Virus record (IMG/VR): IMGVR_UViG_3300048597_000098
Coordinates: 1-43,574 of that record
Length of the DNA: 43,574 nucleotides
Strand: one strand, 5' to 3'
DNA from: a virus
This document shows, in pieces, positions 7,928-15,441 of the stretch (within the stretch, counting starts at the first letter, position 1; every line of letters starts with the position of its first letter). Position numbers and translations under genes: made by a program. A model generated the notes under the pieces. It did no database searches. It was not told the DNA's origin and saw only the letters and a program-made list of their open reading frames with translations.

Positions 7928-9864
7928 TGCCGACGACGGTGATATGTGATTTCGAGACGGCCTCGTGCGCCGATCTGAACAAGGTCGGCGCTTGGCGCTA
8001 CGCCGAGGATGTCTCGACGCAAATCCTTTGCCTTGGCTACAAGGTCGTGACGGACGGTGTGCCGGAGCAGACTGTCGTTCTTACCGAGCGGGAAATTATC
8101 GCCAAAACCGACCGGCTTTTCGGTCTTTCTTCCCGACCGGGAATAATCTTTGCCGCGCACAACGCACAGTTCGAGCAAGCCATCTGGCGGCACATCATGG
8201 TCAAGCAATTTGGCTGGCCCGAGATGCCGCCCGAACGCTGGCACGATACGATGGCGGTCGCGGCGCGCAAGACACTGCCGATGTCTCTGGACAAGGTAGG
8301 CGAAGTCCTAGGCCTCTCTGTCCAGAAGGACCGGGAAGGCCACCGGCTTATGATGCAGATGTGCAAGCCGAACAAGGACGGCTATTTCGATCATGCGCCG
8401 GAAAAGATGGCTCGGCTCCTACAATACAACCGTGGAGACGTTGACACCCAATACGAACTGCACAAGCGGTTGGGTGGGCTCGGGCCGGAGGAGCGGCGGG
8501 TCTGGATACAGGACCAAGTTGCCAACCAGCGCGGCATCCTCGTGGACGTTCCCTACGTCGAACAATGCATGGCTCTCCTTACGGAAGCCCGCGGCCCGTT
8601 AGAACAAGTGTTCAAACAACTGACCGGCCTGAACCCGACGCAACGAGGCAAAATACTCGACTGGATACGCGAGCAGGGCGTGGAAATGCCCGACCTTCGC
8701 AAAGCCACACTGGACGCGATGCTTGACCCCGAGAACGAAATCGACGGCGTTGACGATCTGCCGCATCAGGTTTTGCGCGCTATCGAGATTCGCCGCATCC
8801 TCGCCAGTTCGAGCGTGGCCAAGCTGGGCCGCATGATCGAGACGGCCAACCTGGATGGCCGTATCCGCGGCACGATGCAATACCACGGCGCCAGAACCGG
8901 CCGCAACGCCGGCAGGTTGGTGCAGCCGTTGAACATGCCTCGCCCGACCGTGAAGGAACTGAGCCAGCGGGAAATCATGGCGCTCATCCGAGCCGGCGAC
9001 ATGGACGCGATCAATGCGGCTTGTGGCAACGCCTACGATGCCGTCATCTCGACCCTTCGCGGCTGTTTCAAACCGGCCCCCGGCCATGTGTTCGCTACCG
9101 GCGACTTCAACGCCATCGAGGCGCGGGTCGTGCTGGCGTTGGCCGGCGAGGTCGAACGCGCGCAATCGTTTGATACCGGCGATCCCTATACCGACATGGG
9201 CTTGAAGGTCGGCACCAATCGCCAAGGTGGGAAAACCATCGTTCTTGGCTTCCAGATGTCGGCGGCAAAGTTCAGCCTCGTGACGAAGCAGCCGCTGGAT
9301 TTCAGCCAGCGCGCGGTGGACGCTTATCGCAAGGACTTTGCGCCACTGGTGCCGAAGCTCTGGTATGGCCTCGACAAAGCCAGCAGCGATGCGGTTTGGT
9401 GCAACGCCAAGAAGGCGTATGAGTATCGTAACATCCGTTACCAACTGCGCGACGATTACCTTGTCTGCACGTTGCCGAGCGGCCGGGAAATCTACTATTT
9501 CCAGCCTCGTCGGGAGCAGGGGACGGTGCCGTGGGATCCCGAGCAAATCAAGCCTGCCTGGAGCTTCCTGAGTTTTCAGGGCAAGCAGGCCAAGCGCAAG
9601 TGGATGTTCGGGGGACTGGCGACCGAGAACGTGGTGCAGGCCACAGCAAGGGATATCATGATCGAGGCGATGTTCCGGGCGGAAGCGGAGAACTTGCCGA
9701 TGGTTTTCACGGTTTACGACGAACTGGTCACTGAGCCACCGGCAACGCGAACGGATGCCGCCGAAATCTTGCGCCAGTGCATGGAAGAACGGTCGGCATG
9801 GGTTCGGGAGTTTAACATCCCCATCCGGGCTGAGTGCGATATTCTCCATGAATACGCCAAGTAG
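7927..9864 (+). CDS. Family A DNA polymerase with 3'-5' exonuclease
   Basis: 645 residues, the phage replicative polymerase. The N-terminal DnaQ-like proofreading domain shows D8 and E10 (CDFET), HNAQFE at 78-83, and Y167...D171. In the polymerase domain, motif A is TGDFNAIEAR with D393 and E398; motif B is R432-QGG-K436 followed by LGFQMS, which lacks the canonical YG ending; motif C is VYDEL with D598-E599, where Tyr replaces the usual His. It has the length and organisation of Enc34/chi-type phage polymerases and no 5'-3' exonuclease domain. It lies between the SSB and resolvase genes. Confidence 0.92.
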   Translation: MPTTVICDFETASCADLNKVGAWRYAEDVSTQILCLGYKVVTDGVPEQTVVLTEREIIAKTDRLFGLSSRPGIIFAAHNAQFEQAIWRHIMVKQFGWPEMPPERWHDTMAVAARKTLPMSLDKVGEVLGLSVQKDREGHRLMMQMCKPNKDGYFDHAPEKMARLLQYNRGDVDTQYELHKRLGGLGPEERRVWIQDQVANQRGILVDVPYVEQCMALLTEARGPLEQVFKQLTGLNPTQRGKILDWIREQGVEMPDLRKATLDAMLDPENEIDGVDDLPHQVLRAIEIRRILASSSVAKLGRMIETANLDGRIRGTMQYHGARTGRNAGRLVQPLNMPRPTVKELSQREIMALIRAGDMDAINAACGNAYDAVISTLRGCFKPAPGHVFATGDFNAIEARVVLALAGEVERAQSFDTGDPYTDMGLKVGTNRQGGKTIVLGFQMSAAKFSLVTKQPLDFSQRAVDAYRKDFAPLVPKLWYGLDKASSDAVWCNAKKAYEYRNIRYQLRDDYLVCTLPSGREIYYFQPRREQGTVPWDPEQIKPAWSFLSFQGKQAKRKWMFGGLATENVVQATARDIMIEAMFRAEAENLPMVFTVYDELVTEPPATRTDAAEILRQCMEERSAWVREFNIPIRAECDILHEYAK

Positions 9865-9865
9865 C

Positions 9866-10321
9866 ATGATCCTCGCTGGCATCGACCCAGGCGTGAACGG
9901 CGCACTGGCGATTTGGGACGGGCATCGCGTGACGTTGCTTGATGTTCCAAAGGTCGGCAACGACCCGGACGAAGCTGCATGGGCGGCATCGTGGAACCGG
10001 GTTCTGCCTTGGGTGGAACACATCTGGATTGAGCAGGTCGGTGCCATGCCGGGCCAAGGCGTCACGAGCATGTTCAACTTCGGCGACCGATTCGGCTTCG
10101 TGAAGGCTCTGGCATACGCCGCTGGCGTATCGGTGTCTTTTGTTCGGCCGAACGTCTGGAAGCAGGCGGTAGGCATCCCGAAGGGCTCGGAGAAGGGCGC
10201 AAGCCGTCTGCGCGCCAGCCAGTTGTTTCCGGCACACGCCGACAAGTGGAAACTGGTCAAGCACGATGGCCGGGCAGAAGCCTTGCTGATTGCGTATTAC
10301 GGGAGTTTGAAATGCGCGTAG
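9866..10321 (+). CDS. RuvC-like Holliday junction resolvase
   Basis: 151 residues with an RNase H-like RuvC fold: GIDPG with D7, WIEQ with E56, and HDGRAEA with D134 and E138 as the likely metal-binding set. It should cut branched intermediates before packaging. ATG at 9866, two bases after the polymerase stop, gives the typical short N-terminus (MILAGIDPG); an upstream ATG at 9848 would add six residues. Neither has a strong Shine-Dalgarno, so coupling to the polymerase gene is likely. Confidence 0.88.
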   Translation: MILAGIDPGVNGALAIWDGHRVTLLDVPKVGNDPDEAAWAASWNRVLPWVEHIWIEQVGAMPGQGVTSMFNFGDRFGFVKALAYAAGVSVSFVRPNVWKQAVGIPKGSEKGASRLRASQLFPAHADKWKLVKHDGRAEALLIAYYGSLKCA

Positions 10322-10998
10322 AGCGGTTCGCTAACGTCGAACTTCGGTTGGGTGATTTTCGGGATTGCTTAGGCCCAGAGGACTATTCGCGGGGGGCTGT
10401 AGTTGTTACTGATCCTCCTTACAACGTCGGGTATCATTACGGCTCTTACGGAGACAATTTGCCAGAGGATTGTTATTGGGACATGCTCATGGCTTTTGGC
10501 CACGTCCCTAGCGTGGTTTTGCATTACCCCGAGGCGCTGTTCCGTTTAGCTTTTGCGAGGGGGCAATTTCCTGAGAAAATGGTCGCCTGGTGTTACAACG
10601 CCAACACCCCGAGACAGTGGCGAGGTATAGCGTGGTTCGGGGTTGAGCCTGATTTTCGTAAGATAGGCCAGCCGTATAAGAACCCTAGCGATAAGCGCGT
10701 GGCCGCTCTTATCGCCCAAGGACGCGAGGCGCGGCTCTACGATTGGTGGGACATTCAGCAAGTGAAGAACGTTAGCGCGGAAAAGACATCCCACCCCTGC
10801 CAAATACCGCTGGAAGTCAAACGCCGAATGGTGGCTATTACTCCGGCTGAGAAAATTATCGACCCCTTTCTGGGCTCGGGGACCACCGCTGCTGCGTGTT
10901 TGCGTGACGGCCGGCCTTTTGTTGGCTGTGAAATGGACGAGTCATACTTCGACCTTTCTTGCCGCCGAATCGAGGCTTTGCTTGAGGAAATGTTTTAA
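10312..10998 (+). CDS. DNA methyltransferase, beta-class (probably N6-adenine)
   Basis: 228 residues. The catalytic motif IV TDPPY is at residues 33-37 and the SAM-binding motif I DPFLGSGTT at 184-192. This order (IV before I) marks the beta class, and DPPY favours adenine-N6 over cytosine-N4. No restriction partner is visible, so it probably protects phage DNA or alters host regulation. ATG at 10312 has GGGAG about 6 bases upstream and overlaps the resolvase by 10 bases. Its composition is more AT-rich than its neighbours, a hint of separate origin. Confidence 0.88.
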   Translation: MRVERFANVELRLGDFRDCLGPEDYSRGAVVVTDPPYNVGYHYGSYGDNLPEDCYWDMLMAFGHVPSVVLHYPEALFRLAFARGQFPEKMVAWCYNANTPRQWRGIAWFGVEPDFRKIGQPYKNPSDKRVAALIAQGREARLYDWWDIQQVKNVSAEKTSHPCQIPLEVKRRMVAITPAEKIIDPFLGSGTTAAACLRDGRPFVGCEMDESYFDLSCRRIEALLEEMF

Positions 10999-11069
10999 AA
11001 GCCGCTTGACCCGCGCGAAGGTCTAAGCCAGCATCCCAACACTGATTCGCTGAAAGAGGAGAAAACTTT

Positions 11070-11327
11070 ATGAGCCGGGATGACCCGCGAGGCGTTCCTT
11101 CGATGTCCGAGGAGGACGCGCTGGATGCAGCCGTGGCCGAAGCCATGCCGATGATAGAGTTCTGGCATCTGGCCGAGGAGAAGTTCGGCGAAGCCTGCAA
11201 GGATGCGCTGATCGAGCATTTCGACGACGACATCTGGACGATCATTCGCCAGTATGCCGATGACGAGGATGTGCGGCGGGAAATCTTCGACGAAATCAAG
11301 ACCTACAAGCTGGAGATGAACAAGTGA
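11070..11327 (+). CDS. Hypothetical acidic protein
   Basis: 85 residues, strongly acidic and predicted mostly helical (MSEEDALDAAVAEAMPMI, then DDDIWTIIRQYADDEDVRRE). AGAGGAG precedes ATG at 11070. It is the first gene of the accessory block and overlaps the next gene by four bases. No family recognised; an acidic helical protein here could mimic nucleic acid, but that is speculation. Confidence 0.7.
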   Translation: MSRDDPRGVPSMSEEDALDAAVAEAMPMIEFWHLAEEKFGEACKDALIEHFDDDIWTIIRQYADDEDVRREIFDEIKTYKLEMNK

Positions 11328-11524
11328 CCAACCCCATTCCCGCGCTTCGGAAGCGCATGGCCAATGGCGAGCCCATCGAGGGCGATCTGGCGTGGTGCCG
11401 GCGCCGCCTGACGGTTCTGGATACATGGCCGGAGCCTTTGAGCCTGGAGCAACACAAGGAGACGGTGCAACTTCGTGAGTGGATCGCCGAATGGCCTGAG
11501 TTTGACCGGGAGGAAGCAGCGTGA
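11324..11524 (+). CDS. Hypothetical protein (GTG start)
   Basis: 66 residues, starting at GTG 11324 in a GTGA overlap with the preceding gene. The sequence is helical and charged (PALRKRMANGEPIEGDLAWC, then EPLSLEQHKETVQLREWI), rich in Trp near its C-terminus. It overlaps the following micro-gene by four bases. No family recognised. Confidence 0.65.
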   Translation: MTNPIPALRKRMANGEPIEGDLAWCRRRLTVLDTWPEPLSLEQHKETVQLREWIAEWPEFDREEAA

Positions 11525-11628
11525 GCGACAACTGGAAAGTTTTTTGGCTGCTGATGTTTTTTGCGTATCAATTTACGCTGATTAACAGGCTCGAACGCAT
11601 CGCTGTCGCTCTGGAGGCGCTGAAATGA
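11521..11628 (+). CDS. 35-residue single-span membrane peptide
   Basis: GTG at 11521 in a GTGA overlap gives 35 residues ending at TGA 11626-11628, which in turn overlaps the next ATG. Residues 5-22 (WKVFWLLMFFAYQFTLIN) form one hydrophobic span, followed by an amphipathic helix (RLERIAVALEALK). Start and stop both fit the operon's overlap pattern exactly, which supports it as a real gene despite its size. Function is unknown. Confidence 0.6.
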   Translation: MSDNWKVFWLLMFFAYQFTLINRLERIAVALEALK

Positions 11629-11876
11629 TTTTCACCCATCCCGAGCTTGACGGCGATTTTCTTATCAAGAAGGTCGAGCGGCATTTGAACGGCGAGACGG
11701 GCGAGCCGTTCCACACGGTGGCGTTTCGGTCGGAGGCCGGCGATCTGGTTGGCGTGCTGTTCGACGCCGAGAAGCACATCGCCATCATCGACCCGGATTT
11801 CCCCAGCTTGCGGTTCCGCGGCGATGACTTCGAGGATGTGCTGCGCCAGGCGATTGCCCAGTGGGAAGATGAATAA
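11625..11876 (+). CDS. Hypothetical protein
   Basis: 83 residues with alternating beta and helix character (MIFTHPELDGDFLIKKVERH, then GDLVGVLFDAEKHIAIIDPD, then DFEDVLRQAIAQWEDE). ATG at 11625 overlaps the membrane peptide stop. No family recognised. Confidence 0.65.
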   Translation: MIFTHPELDGDFLIKKVERHLNGETGEPFHTVAFRSEAGDLVGVLFDAEKHIAIIDPDFPSLRFRGDDFEDVLRQAIAQWEDE

Positions 11877-11953
11877 CCCCTAAGAGGCATTGTGCGAATC
11901 GCTCATGCCGCTCAGGATACGAGTCGCGGGGGACTTTTGCAGAGGAGAGTGTT

Positions 11954-12475
11954 ATGGCCAAGAGAAGTTCAGGCGTTTTTCCCCGTTCCCCGAGGGACCA
12001 CTATCCCACCCCCAAAGCCGCGGTCTTGCCGCTGATCCCGCATCTGACCTCCGACGATTATTGGTTCGTCGAGCCGTGCGCCGGCAGTGGCGATTTGCTC
12101 GACCACCTTTCGGACTTCGGATACATCGGGGTCGGTTCGGACATTGAGCCCGGTCGCGGGGACATTCACAAGCTGGACGCGCTGTTCGACCCGTTGCCGC
12201 CGGGCACGAGGATCACGAACCCGCCTTGGGACCGCACGATACTGCACCCGCTGATCGAAACGTTGAGCGACTACGACAAGACGTGGCTGCTGTTCGACGC
12301 TGATTGGATGCACACGCGCCAGTCGGTGCCGTTCCTGCCCCGGTTGCGGAAGATCGTGAGCGTCGGGAGGGTGAAGTGGATCCCCGGCAGCAAGATGACG
12401 GGCAAGGACAATTGCGCCTGGTATTGCTTCACCAAGCCGAGCGGGGAGCCGGCGCAGTTTTTCGGAAGGATCTGA
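11954..12475 (+). CDS. SAM-dependent methyltransferase-like protein
   Basis: 173 residues. Motif I VEPCAGSGDL at about 39-48 binds SAM, an acidic SDIEPG follows at 62-67, and motif IV NPPW at 89-92 is the catalytic tetrapeptide of amino-group DNA methyltransferases. The order I-IV and the absence of an obvious target-recognition domain suggest a small phage N6-adenine-type enzyme. A good Shine-Dalgarno (AGAGGAGAG) precedes ATG at 11954. It overlaps the next gene by one base. It could also act on RNA or protein; the motif only shows chemistry. Confidence 0.78.
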   Translation: MAKRSSGVFPRSPRDHYPTPKAAVLPLIPHLTSDDYWFVEPCAGSGDLLDHLSDFGYIGVGSDIEPGRGDIHKLDALFDPLPPGTRITNPPWDRTILHPLIETLSDYDKTWLLFDADWMHTRQSVPFLPRLRKIVSVGRVKWIPGSKMTGKDNCAWYCFTKPSGEPAQFFGRI

Positions 12476-12681
12476 TGACCGAGGCTGAACGCAAGGCATG
12501 GGCGGCGGCTTGCAACCGCATCGAGTGGGCTTGCCAAGGCAAAGATGGATTTGACACGAAGCCAAAGGCGGAGCAGGTTATTGAGAGGATGCGGCGGAGG
12601 AGGCACCGATTCGCACCCGGCCCGATCACCGCGTATCGTTGCCCGTATTGCAACAAATGGCACATAGGAGGAAATTCATGA
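12475..12681 (+). CDS. Small basic protein with Cys-rich C-terminus
   Basis: 68 residues: an acidic-basic helical N-terminus (MTEAERKAWAAACNRIEWAC), an Arg-rich stretch (RMRRRRHRF), then CPYCNKWHIG, a half zinc-knuckle with C-x2-C and a nearby His. ATG at 12475 overlaps the preceding TGA by one base. Probably nucleic-acid binding; no family name recognised. Confidence 0.65.
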   Translation: MTEAERKAWAAACNRIEWACQGKDGFDTKPKAEQVIERMRRRRHRFAPGPITAYRCPYCNKWHIGGNS

Positions 12682-13007
12682 CCACCACGAACGTAACCCC
12701 CGAAGTCATCGCAGAGGCGAAGCGGCGGCTCACGACTGAAAACGGAACACTGTATCAGCAATGCGGCAACCTGAATGTCGTCGCCATCCTCGCCGAAGCC
12801 CTCGCATCCCCCGCATGGGTGCCGCCGGTTGATCCGGATTTGGTGCTGGCGCGGTCAGTGCTGGCCGAAATGCACCCTACTTGCGCTCACGCAATCAACT
12901 CGGGCGGTTGGGACGAAGCCCCACCTGTGCGCGAAACGCTTGCAGGCATCAAAGCCGCAGACCGCCGCGCCGGTCGCGCAGCCGAACGCGCCAGAGGAGA
13001 AGCGTGA
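12678..13007 (+). CDS. Hypothetical protein
   Basis: 109 residues, helical, starting MTTTNVTPEVIAEAKRRLTT with a basic, Ala/Arg-rich C-terminus (KAADRRAGRAAERARGEA). TAGGAGGAAATTC is an excellent Shine-Dalgarno for ATG 12678. It overlaps its neighbours by four bases and one base. Not recognised. Confidence 0.65.
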   Translation: MTTTNVTPEVIAEAKRRLTTENGTLYQQCGNLNVVAILAEALASPAWVPPVDPDLVLARSVLAEMHPTCAHAINSGGWDEAPPVRETLAGIKAADRRAGRAAERARGEA

Positions 13008-13909
13008 TGGCGCTCAATGATGAAAGCGAGGGAACAATGACCACCAACCTTGAGGCGCTGAAAGCAACGCTGGCGAAGGCAACGCCAGGGGATTGGGAGC
13101 GCGACAGCGAGAAAGGTGAGAACGCCTATGGTAGCGGCCCTGACTGTGGCGAGAATTACAAGGTTGCCTTGATCGGCGCGGCGGGACCGGATGGCAAATG
13201 GATGACGCTGTTCGACAGCCACAACAGCGATGCCGCCTCAGTCGAAGAAGAATACGACGAAGATGGTTACGGGTATGCGTGGGACGCGGTTGCCGAAGCC
13301 AACGCCGCCGCCATTGTCGCCGCGCACAACGCCCTCCCCGGCCTGATCGCCGAGCATGAGCAAGCCCTGGCGACCATCGCGGCGCTGCGGGGTGAGGTGG
13401 AGCGGCTGCGGGCTATGATAGACGGCCCGCTTGCTGACATTGCGGCTGAGAGAGCGCGGCAAATGTGCGTTGAAGGATGGACGCCAGAACACGACGACGA
13501 TCATAGCCTCGGCGAAGCGGTGGAGCCTTGCCAGTATTGCGGCCCCGGTGTGCGAACCGGCTTGCCGGGCAACGCCTGCGAGAACTGCATGAACACCGGC
13601 GTTCAGATCACCGACTCGGCTACGCTTGAAATCCGCAAGCTGTGGCTAGACAGCCTGCCTTGCAGCGACTTTGGCGACTATACCGAATGGGGCGACTATG
13701 ACGAGGCGCAACAGCGTTCGTTGAGCCGCTTTTTCCGCAGTGTCGCCGCAAGAAACCAGCAAATGCGCGCGCTATTGATGGAAGCAGCGGACGGCGAAAA
13801 TCTTGAAGGTGACGATTTGCGCACACGGCGTGACCGCGTTGTTGCAGCCGACCGCCTCGCCGAAGTCGCCCAGCATCTGCGGGCAGGGATGAAGGAGACG
13901 GGAGAGTGA
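13007..13909 (+). CDS. Ead/Ea22-like fusion protein
   Basis: 300 residues. Residues 15-135 resemble the lambdoid Ead/Ea22-type pattern (LEALKATLAKATPGDW, then EANAAAIVAAHNALPGLI, then a coiled coil LATIAALRGEVERLRAMI). The second half has the common phage signature DIAAERARQMCVEGWTPEHD (144-163), into which a CxxC...CxxC zinc ribbon (CQYC at 175-178, CENC at 191-194) is inserted. It looks like a fusion of two or three phage modules. ATG 13007 overlaps the preceding stop; ATG 13037 is a possible alternative. Function is unknown. Confidence 0.7.
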   Translation: MALNDESEGTMTTNLEALKATLAKATPGDWERDSEKGENAYGSGPDCGENYKVALIGAAGPDGKWMTLFDSHNSDAASVEEEYDEDGYGYAWDAVAEANAAAIVAAHNALPGLIAEHEQALATIAALRGEVERLRAMIDGPLADIAAERARQMCVEGWTPEHDDDHSLGEAVEPCQYCGPGVRTGLPGNACENCMNTGVQITDSATLEIRKLWLDSLPCSDFGDYTEWGDYDEAQQRSLSRFFRSVAARNQQMRALLMEAADGENLEGDDLRTRRDRVVAADRLAEVAQHLRAGMKETGE

Positions 13910-14130
13910 GCGAGTGGTTGATTGAGTGCTGGCCATCGCGACAGGAAGGTGGGCAGCGCGTTGGGACCGGCCCAAGCGGCGTTCGCGTCACCCATGTCCC
14001 GAGCGGCCTACAGGCTGCTTGCGTGACTGATAGAAGCCAATGGCGGAACAAACAGATAGCCGTCGAAATGCTCGAAGCGGCTTTCACGAACCCCCTCTAT
14101 TGCGGCCCGGCACCGGAGAAGATGCCATGA
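13906..14130 (+). CDS. Stand-alone GGQ (RF-1) domain, mini release factor-like
   Basis: 74 residues that align along most of their length with the peptidyl-tRNA hydrolysis domain of class I release factors and ArfB: GGQ at 15-17, SGVRVTHVPSG at 24-34, and DRSQWRNKQIAVEMLEAAF at 42-60, matching the family pattern GGQ-V-x5-S-x-V-R-(I/V)-T-H-x-P-(S/T)-G and RSQ-x2-N-K-x2-A. The codon-recognition domains of RF1/RF2 and the basic C-terminal tail of ArfB are absent. It should be able to enter the ribosomal A site only with help or at vacant mRNA, releasing nascent chains. GTG at 13906 overlaps the previous stop. Domain call is strong, biological role is inference. Confidence 0.8.
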   Translation: MSEWLIECWPSRQEGGQRVGTGPSGVRVTHVPSGLQAACVTDRSQWRNKQIAVEMLEAAFTNPLYCGPAPEKMP

Positions 14131-14510
14131 CCCCCGCCCTTATCGTCGCACTCCAAGACGGCACTGCAACGAACGAGATGCTGGCGGAAAGCCGGGGGTG
14201 GCGGATGCTACCGCCGTTGTATTACTGGCGCTCGCCGGATGGCCGGTCGTGCGACAATCCGCCCGACTACCTTGCTGATCTGCGTCTGACCCTCGCTGAC
14301 ATTGAGGCGAAGGGGTGGAAATGGTGCAAGGCCATGACGGCGTTGCGGGACGGCAGCTTCGCCGGTTTCGAGGTCGAGATTTACACCGCCGACATGATGA
14401 AGCTGCTGGCAGACTGCCAGACGAACGGCACCATTGCCGCTGACCAAGCCGCCCTTAACATCGCCTACGCCAAGGCCCAACTCGCAGAGCAGGAGAACGA
14501 CCGTGGGTGA
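14127..14510 (+). CDS. Hypothetical phage protein
   Basis: 127 residues, starting MTPALIVALQDGTATNEMLA, with many Trp and Tyr residues (RGWRMLPPLYYWRSPDGRSC, GWKWCK) and an alanine-rich helical C-terminus. It resembles small phage proteins that contain a W.W core and an ALN.A C-terminus, but I cannot name a family. Overlaps both neighbours. Confidence 0.6.
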   Translation: MTPALIVALQDGTATNEMLAESRGWRMLPPLYYWRSPDGRSCDNPPDYLADLRLTLADIEAKGWKWCKAMTALRDGSFAGFEVEIYTADMMKLLADCQTNGTIAADQAALNIAYAKAQLAEQENDRG

Positions 14511-14716
14511 ATATGCCAACGACGCGCTGCGCTGGTGGTTCCGGCGCGGGATGTATCACTCGCCGCCCAAGCCCAAGCGCCCCGCAACAGTGGTGACATG
14601 CCGAAGCTGCGGCAAGCCGGACTTGCGTTGGGGCAAAATCAAAGGCGACCGCTGGGCTGTCCACGAAAAGACCGGCGAGCAGCACATTTGCCCGCAACTC
14701 GCAGAGCAGGAGAACG
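14478..14716 (+). repeat. Pair of 22-base direct repeats at two gene junctions
   Basis: An identical 22-base segment occurs at 14478-14499 and 14695-14716. Each copy encodes the end of one protein (QLAEQEN) and carries the AGGAGA ribosome-binding site for the next gene (GTG 14503, ATG 14718). The unit therefore marks a repeated gene boundary. Confidence 0.8.
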
Positions 14717-14721
14717 GATGA
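14503..14721 (+). CDS. Small Cys-rich (zinc-ribbon) protein
   Basis: 72 residues from GTG 14503: VGEYANDALRWWFRRGMYH, then CRSCGKPDLRWG and VHEKTGEQHIC, a likely C-x2-C ... H/C zinc site. This type is frequent among phage early proteins of unknown role. AGGAGA lies 7 bases before the start. It ends with the same QLAEQEN tail as the previous protein because of the 22-base repeat. Confidence 0.65.
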   Translation: MGEYANDALRWWFRRGMYHSPPKPKRPATVVTCRSCGKPDLRWGKIKGDRWAVHEKTGEQHICPQLAEQENG

Positions 14722-14927
14722 TGGCTGACACCACCGACGAGGCGCTGGTTGAGGAACTGGCGCGGGCGGCTCTCGAAGCGGCGTTGTGGCCCGGCGCATG
14801 GGACAAGGCGAGCGAACCAGAGCGCAACCACTATCGCCCGATGGCCCGCGCCATCCTGCCGATCATCCACCGCATCACGATCTACCACGACGGCCGCGAA
14901 GTGGTGACGGAGCCCGCTGAAACGTAG
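14718..14927 (+). CDS. Hypothetical protein, last gene of accessory block
   Basis: 69 residues (MMADTTDEALVEELARAALE, then WPGAWDKASEPERNHYRPMA, IHRITIYHDGREV). Such short helical proteins with the pattern W...ER..YR..A are common in phages but have no assigned function. Starts ATG 14718 or 14721. Convergent with the late operon, 33 bases from the o-spanin stop. Confidence 0.65.
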   Translation: MMADTTDEALVEELARAALEAALWPGAWDKASEPERNHYRPMARAILPIIHRITIYHDGREVVTEPAET

Positions 14928-14936
14928 CGAGCAGTC

Positions 14937-14953
14937 GTCAAGGATTGCTTGAC
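14937..14953. terminator. Short hairpin between convergent operons
   Basis: GTCAAG (14937-14942), loop GATTG, CTTGAC (14948-14953), in the 33-base gap between the rightward accessory operon and the leftward late operon. No T-tract follows on either strand, so it is only a weak candidate for a bidirectional terminator. Confidence 0.3.
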
Positions 14954-14960
14954 ACCTGCC

Positions 14961-15188
14961 TCACTTCGGCCACGCCTCCCGCGCCAACTCCACCCGTGAG
15001 CGACAGTCAGCATAGGCCTCGATAACCGTCACGCCCCAGACAGCCATCGAACCATCGCCTAGCAACGGCAGATCGGTGCAGCCCTCGCTAACCCTTGCGG
15101 GCGGTGGCGGTATTGTTGGCAGCCCGGATGGCTTCGTCGAGCAACTGGCGAGTGCCAGAGTCAGGACAGGCAGGATCACGAGGCGCAT
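14961..15188 (-). CDS. o-spanin (Rz1-like lipoprotein)
   Basis: 75 residues: a short signal peptide ending in a lipobox LALASC (C16 becomes the lipidated residue), then a proline-rich segment (PTIPPPPARV). This is the outer-membrane subunit of the spanin pair that fuses inner and outer membranes in the last step of lysis. The gene starts 101 bases inside the i-spanin gene in another reading frame, the classical overlapping Rz/Rz1 arrangement. ATG at 15188. It is the last gene of the late operon. Confidence 0.85.
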   Translation of the reverse strand: MRLVILPVLTLALASCSTKPSGLPTIPPPPARVSEGCTDLPLLGDGSMAVWGVTVIEAYADCRSRVELAREAWPK

Positions 15189-15441
15189 TTGCGGCCCTTT
15201 CTTTGAGCGGTCGGAACTTGCTGGCGTTGGCAGACTGGCGCGACACATCGGCAGCGTGCGCAGCTACCCAATCGTCCTGCATCGCCTTGGTGGCGGCCGC
15301 AGCGGCTTCAACGGCCTCTTGCGTGGCTTTGTCGTAGCCCGCCTGATAGCGACCATTACCCCAGACAGTAACGGCGATACCGACCGCGATAACGGCCAGA
15401 GCGCCCGCGATGTATTTCCAATACGCGAGAAGGAAGGTCAC
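15088..15441 (-). CDS. i-spanin (Rz-like)
   Basis: 117 residues: N-terminal membrane anchor (YWKYIAGALAVIAVGIAVTV) followed by an alanine-rich, coiled-coil-prone periplasmic part (KATQEAVEAAAAATKAMQDD). It should span the periplasm and pair with the overlapping lipoprotein. GTG at 15441 overlaps the preceding stop (GTGA) and has GGAGGA six bases upstream; an upstream in-frame GTG at 15456 is less likely. Gene order holin, Rz, Rz1 supports the call. Confidence 0.82.
   Translation of the reverse strand: MTFLLAYWKYIAGALAVIAVGIAVTVWGNGRYQAGYDKATQEAVEAAAAATKAMQDDWVAAHAADVSRQSANASKFRPLKERAANAPRDPACPDSGTRQLLDEAIRAANNTATARKG

Noticed and set aside
8599-10260. 553-codon minus-strand frame
   Set aside because: Antisense to the polymerase and RuvC-like genes, no family pattern.
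11005-11034. CTTGAC at 11005 as promoter for the accessory block
   Set aside because: The -35 is good, but no acceptable -10 lies 16-19 bases downstream.
14948-14977. CTTGAC at 14948 as a rightward promoter
   Set aside because: No -10 at suitable spacing, and it would point into the end of the opposing operon; the bases form part of a hairpin.
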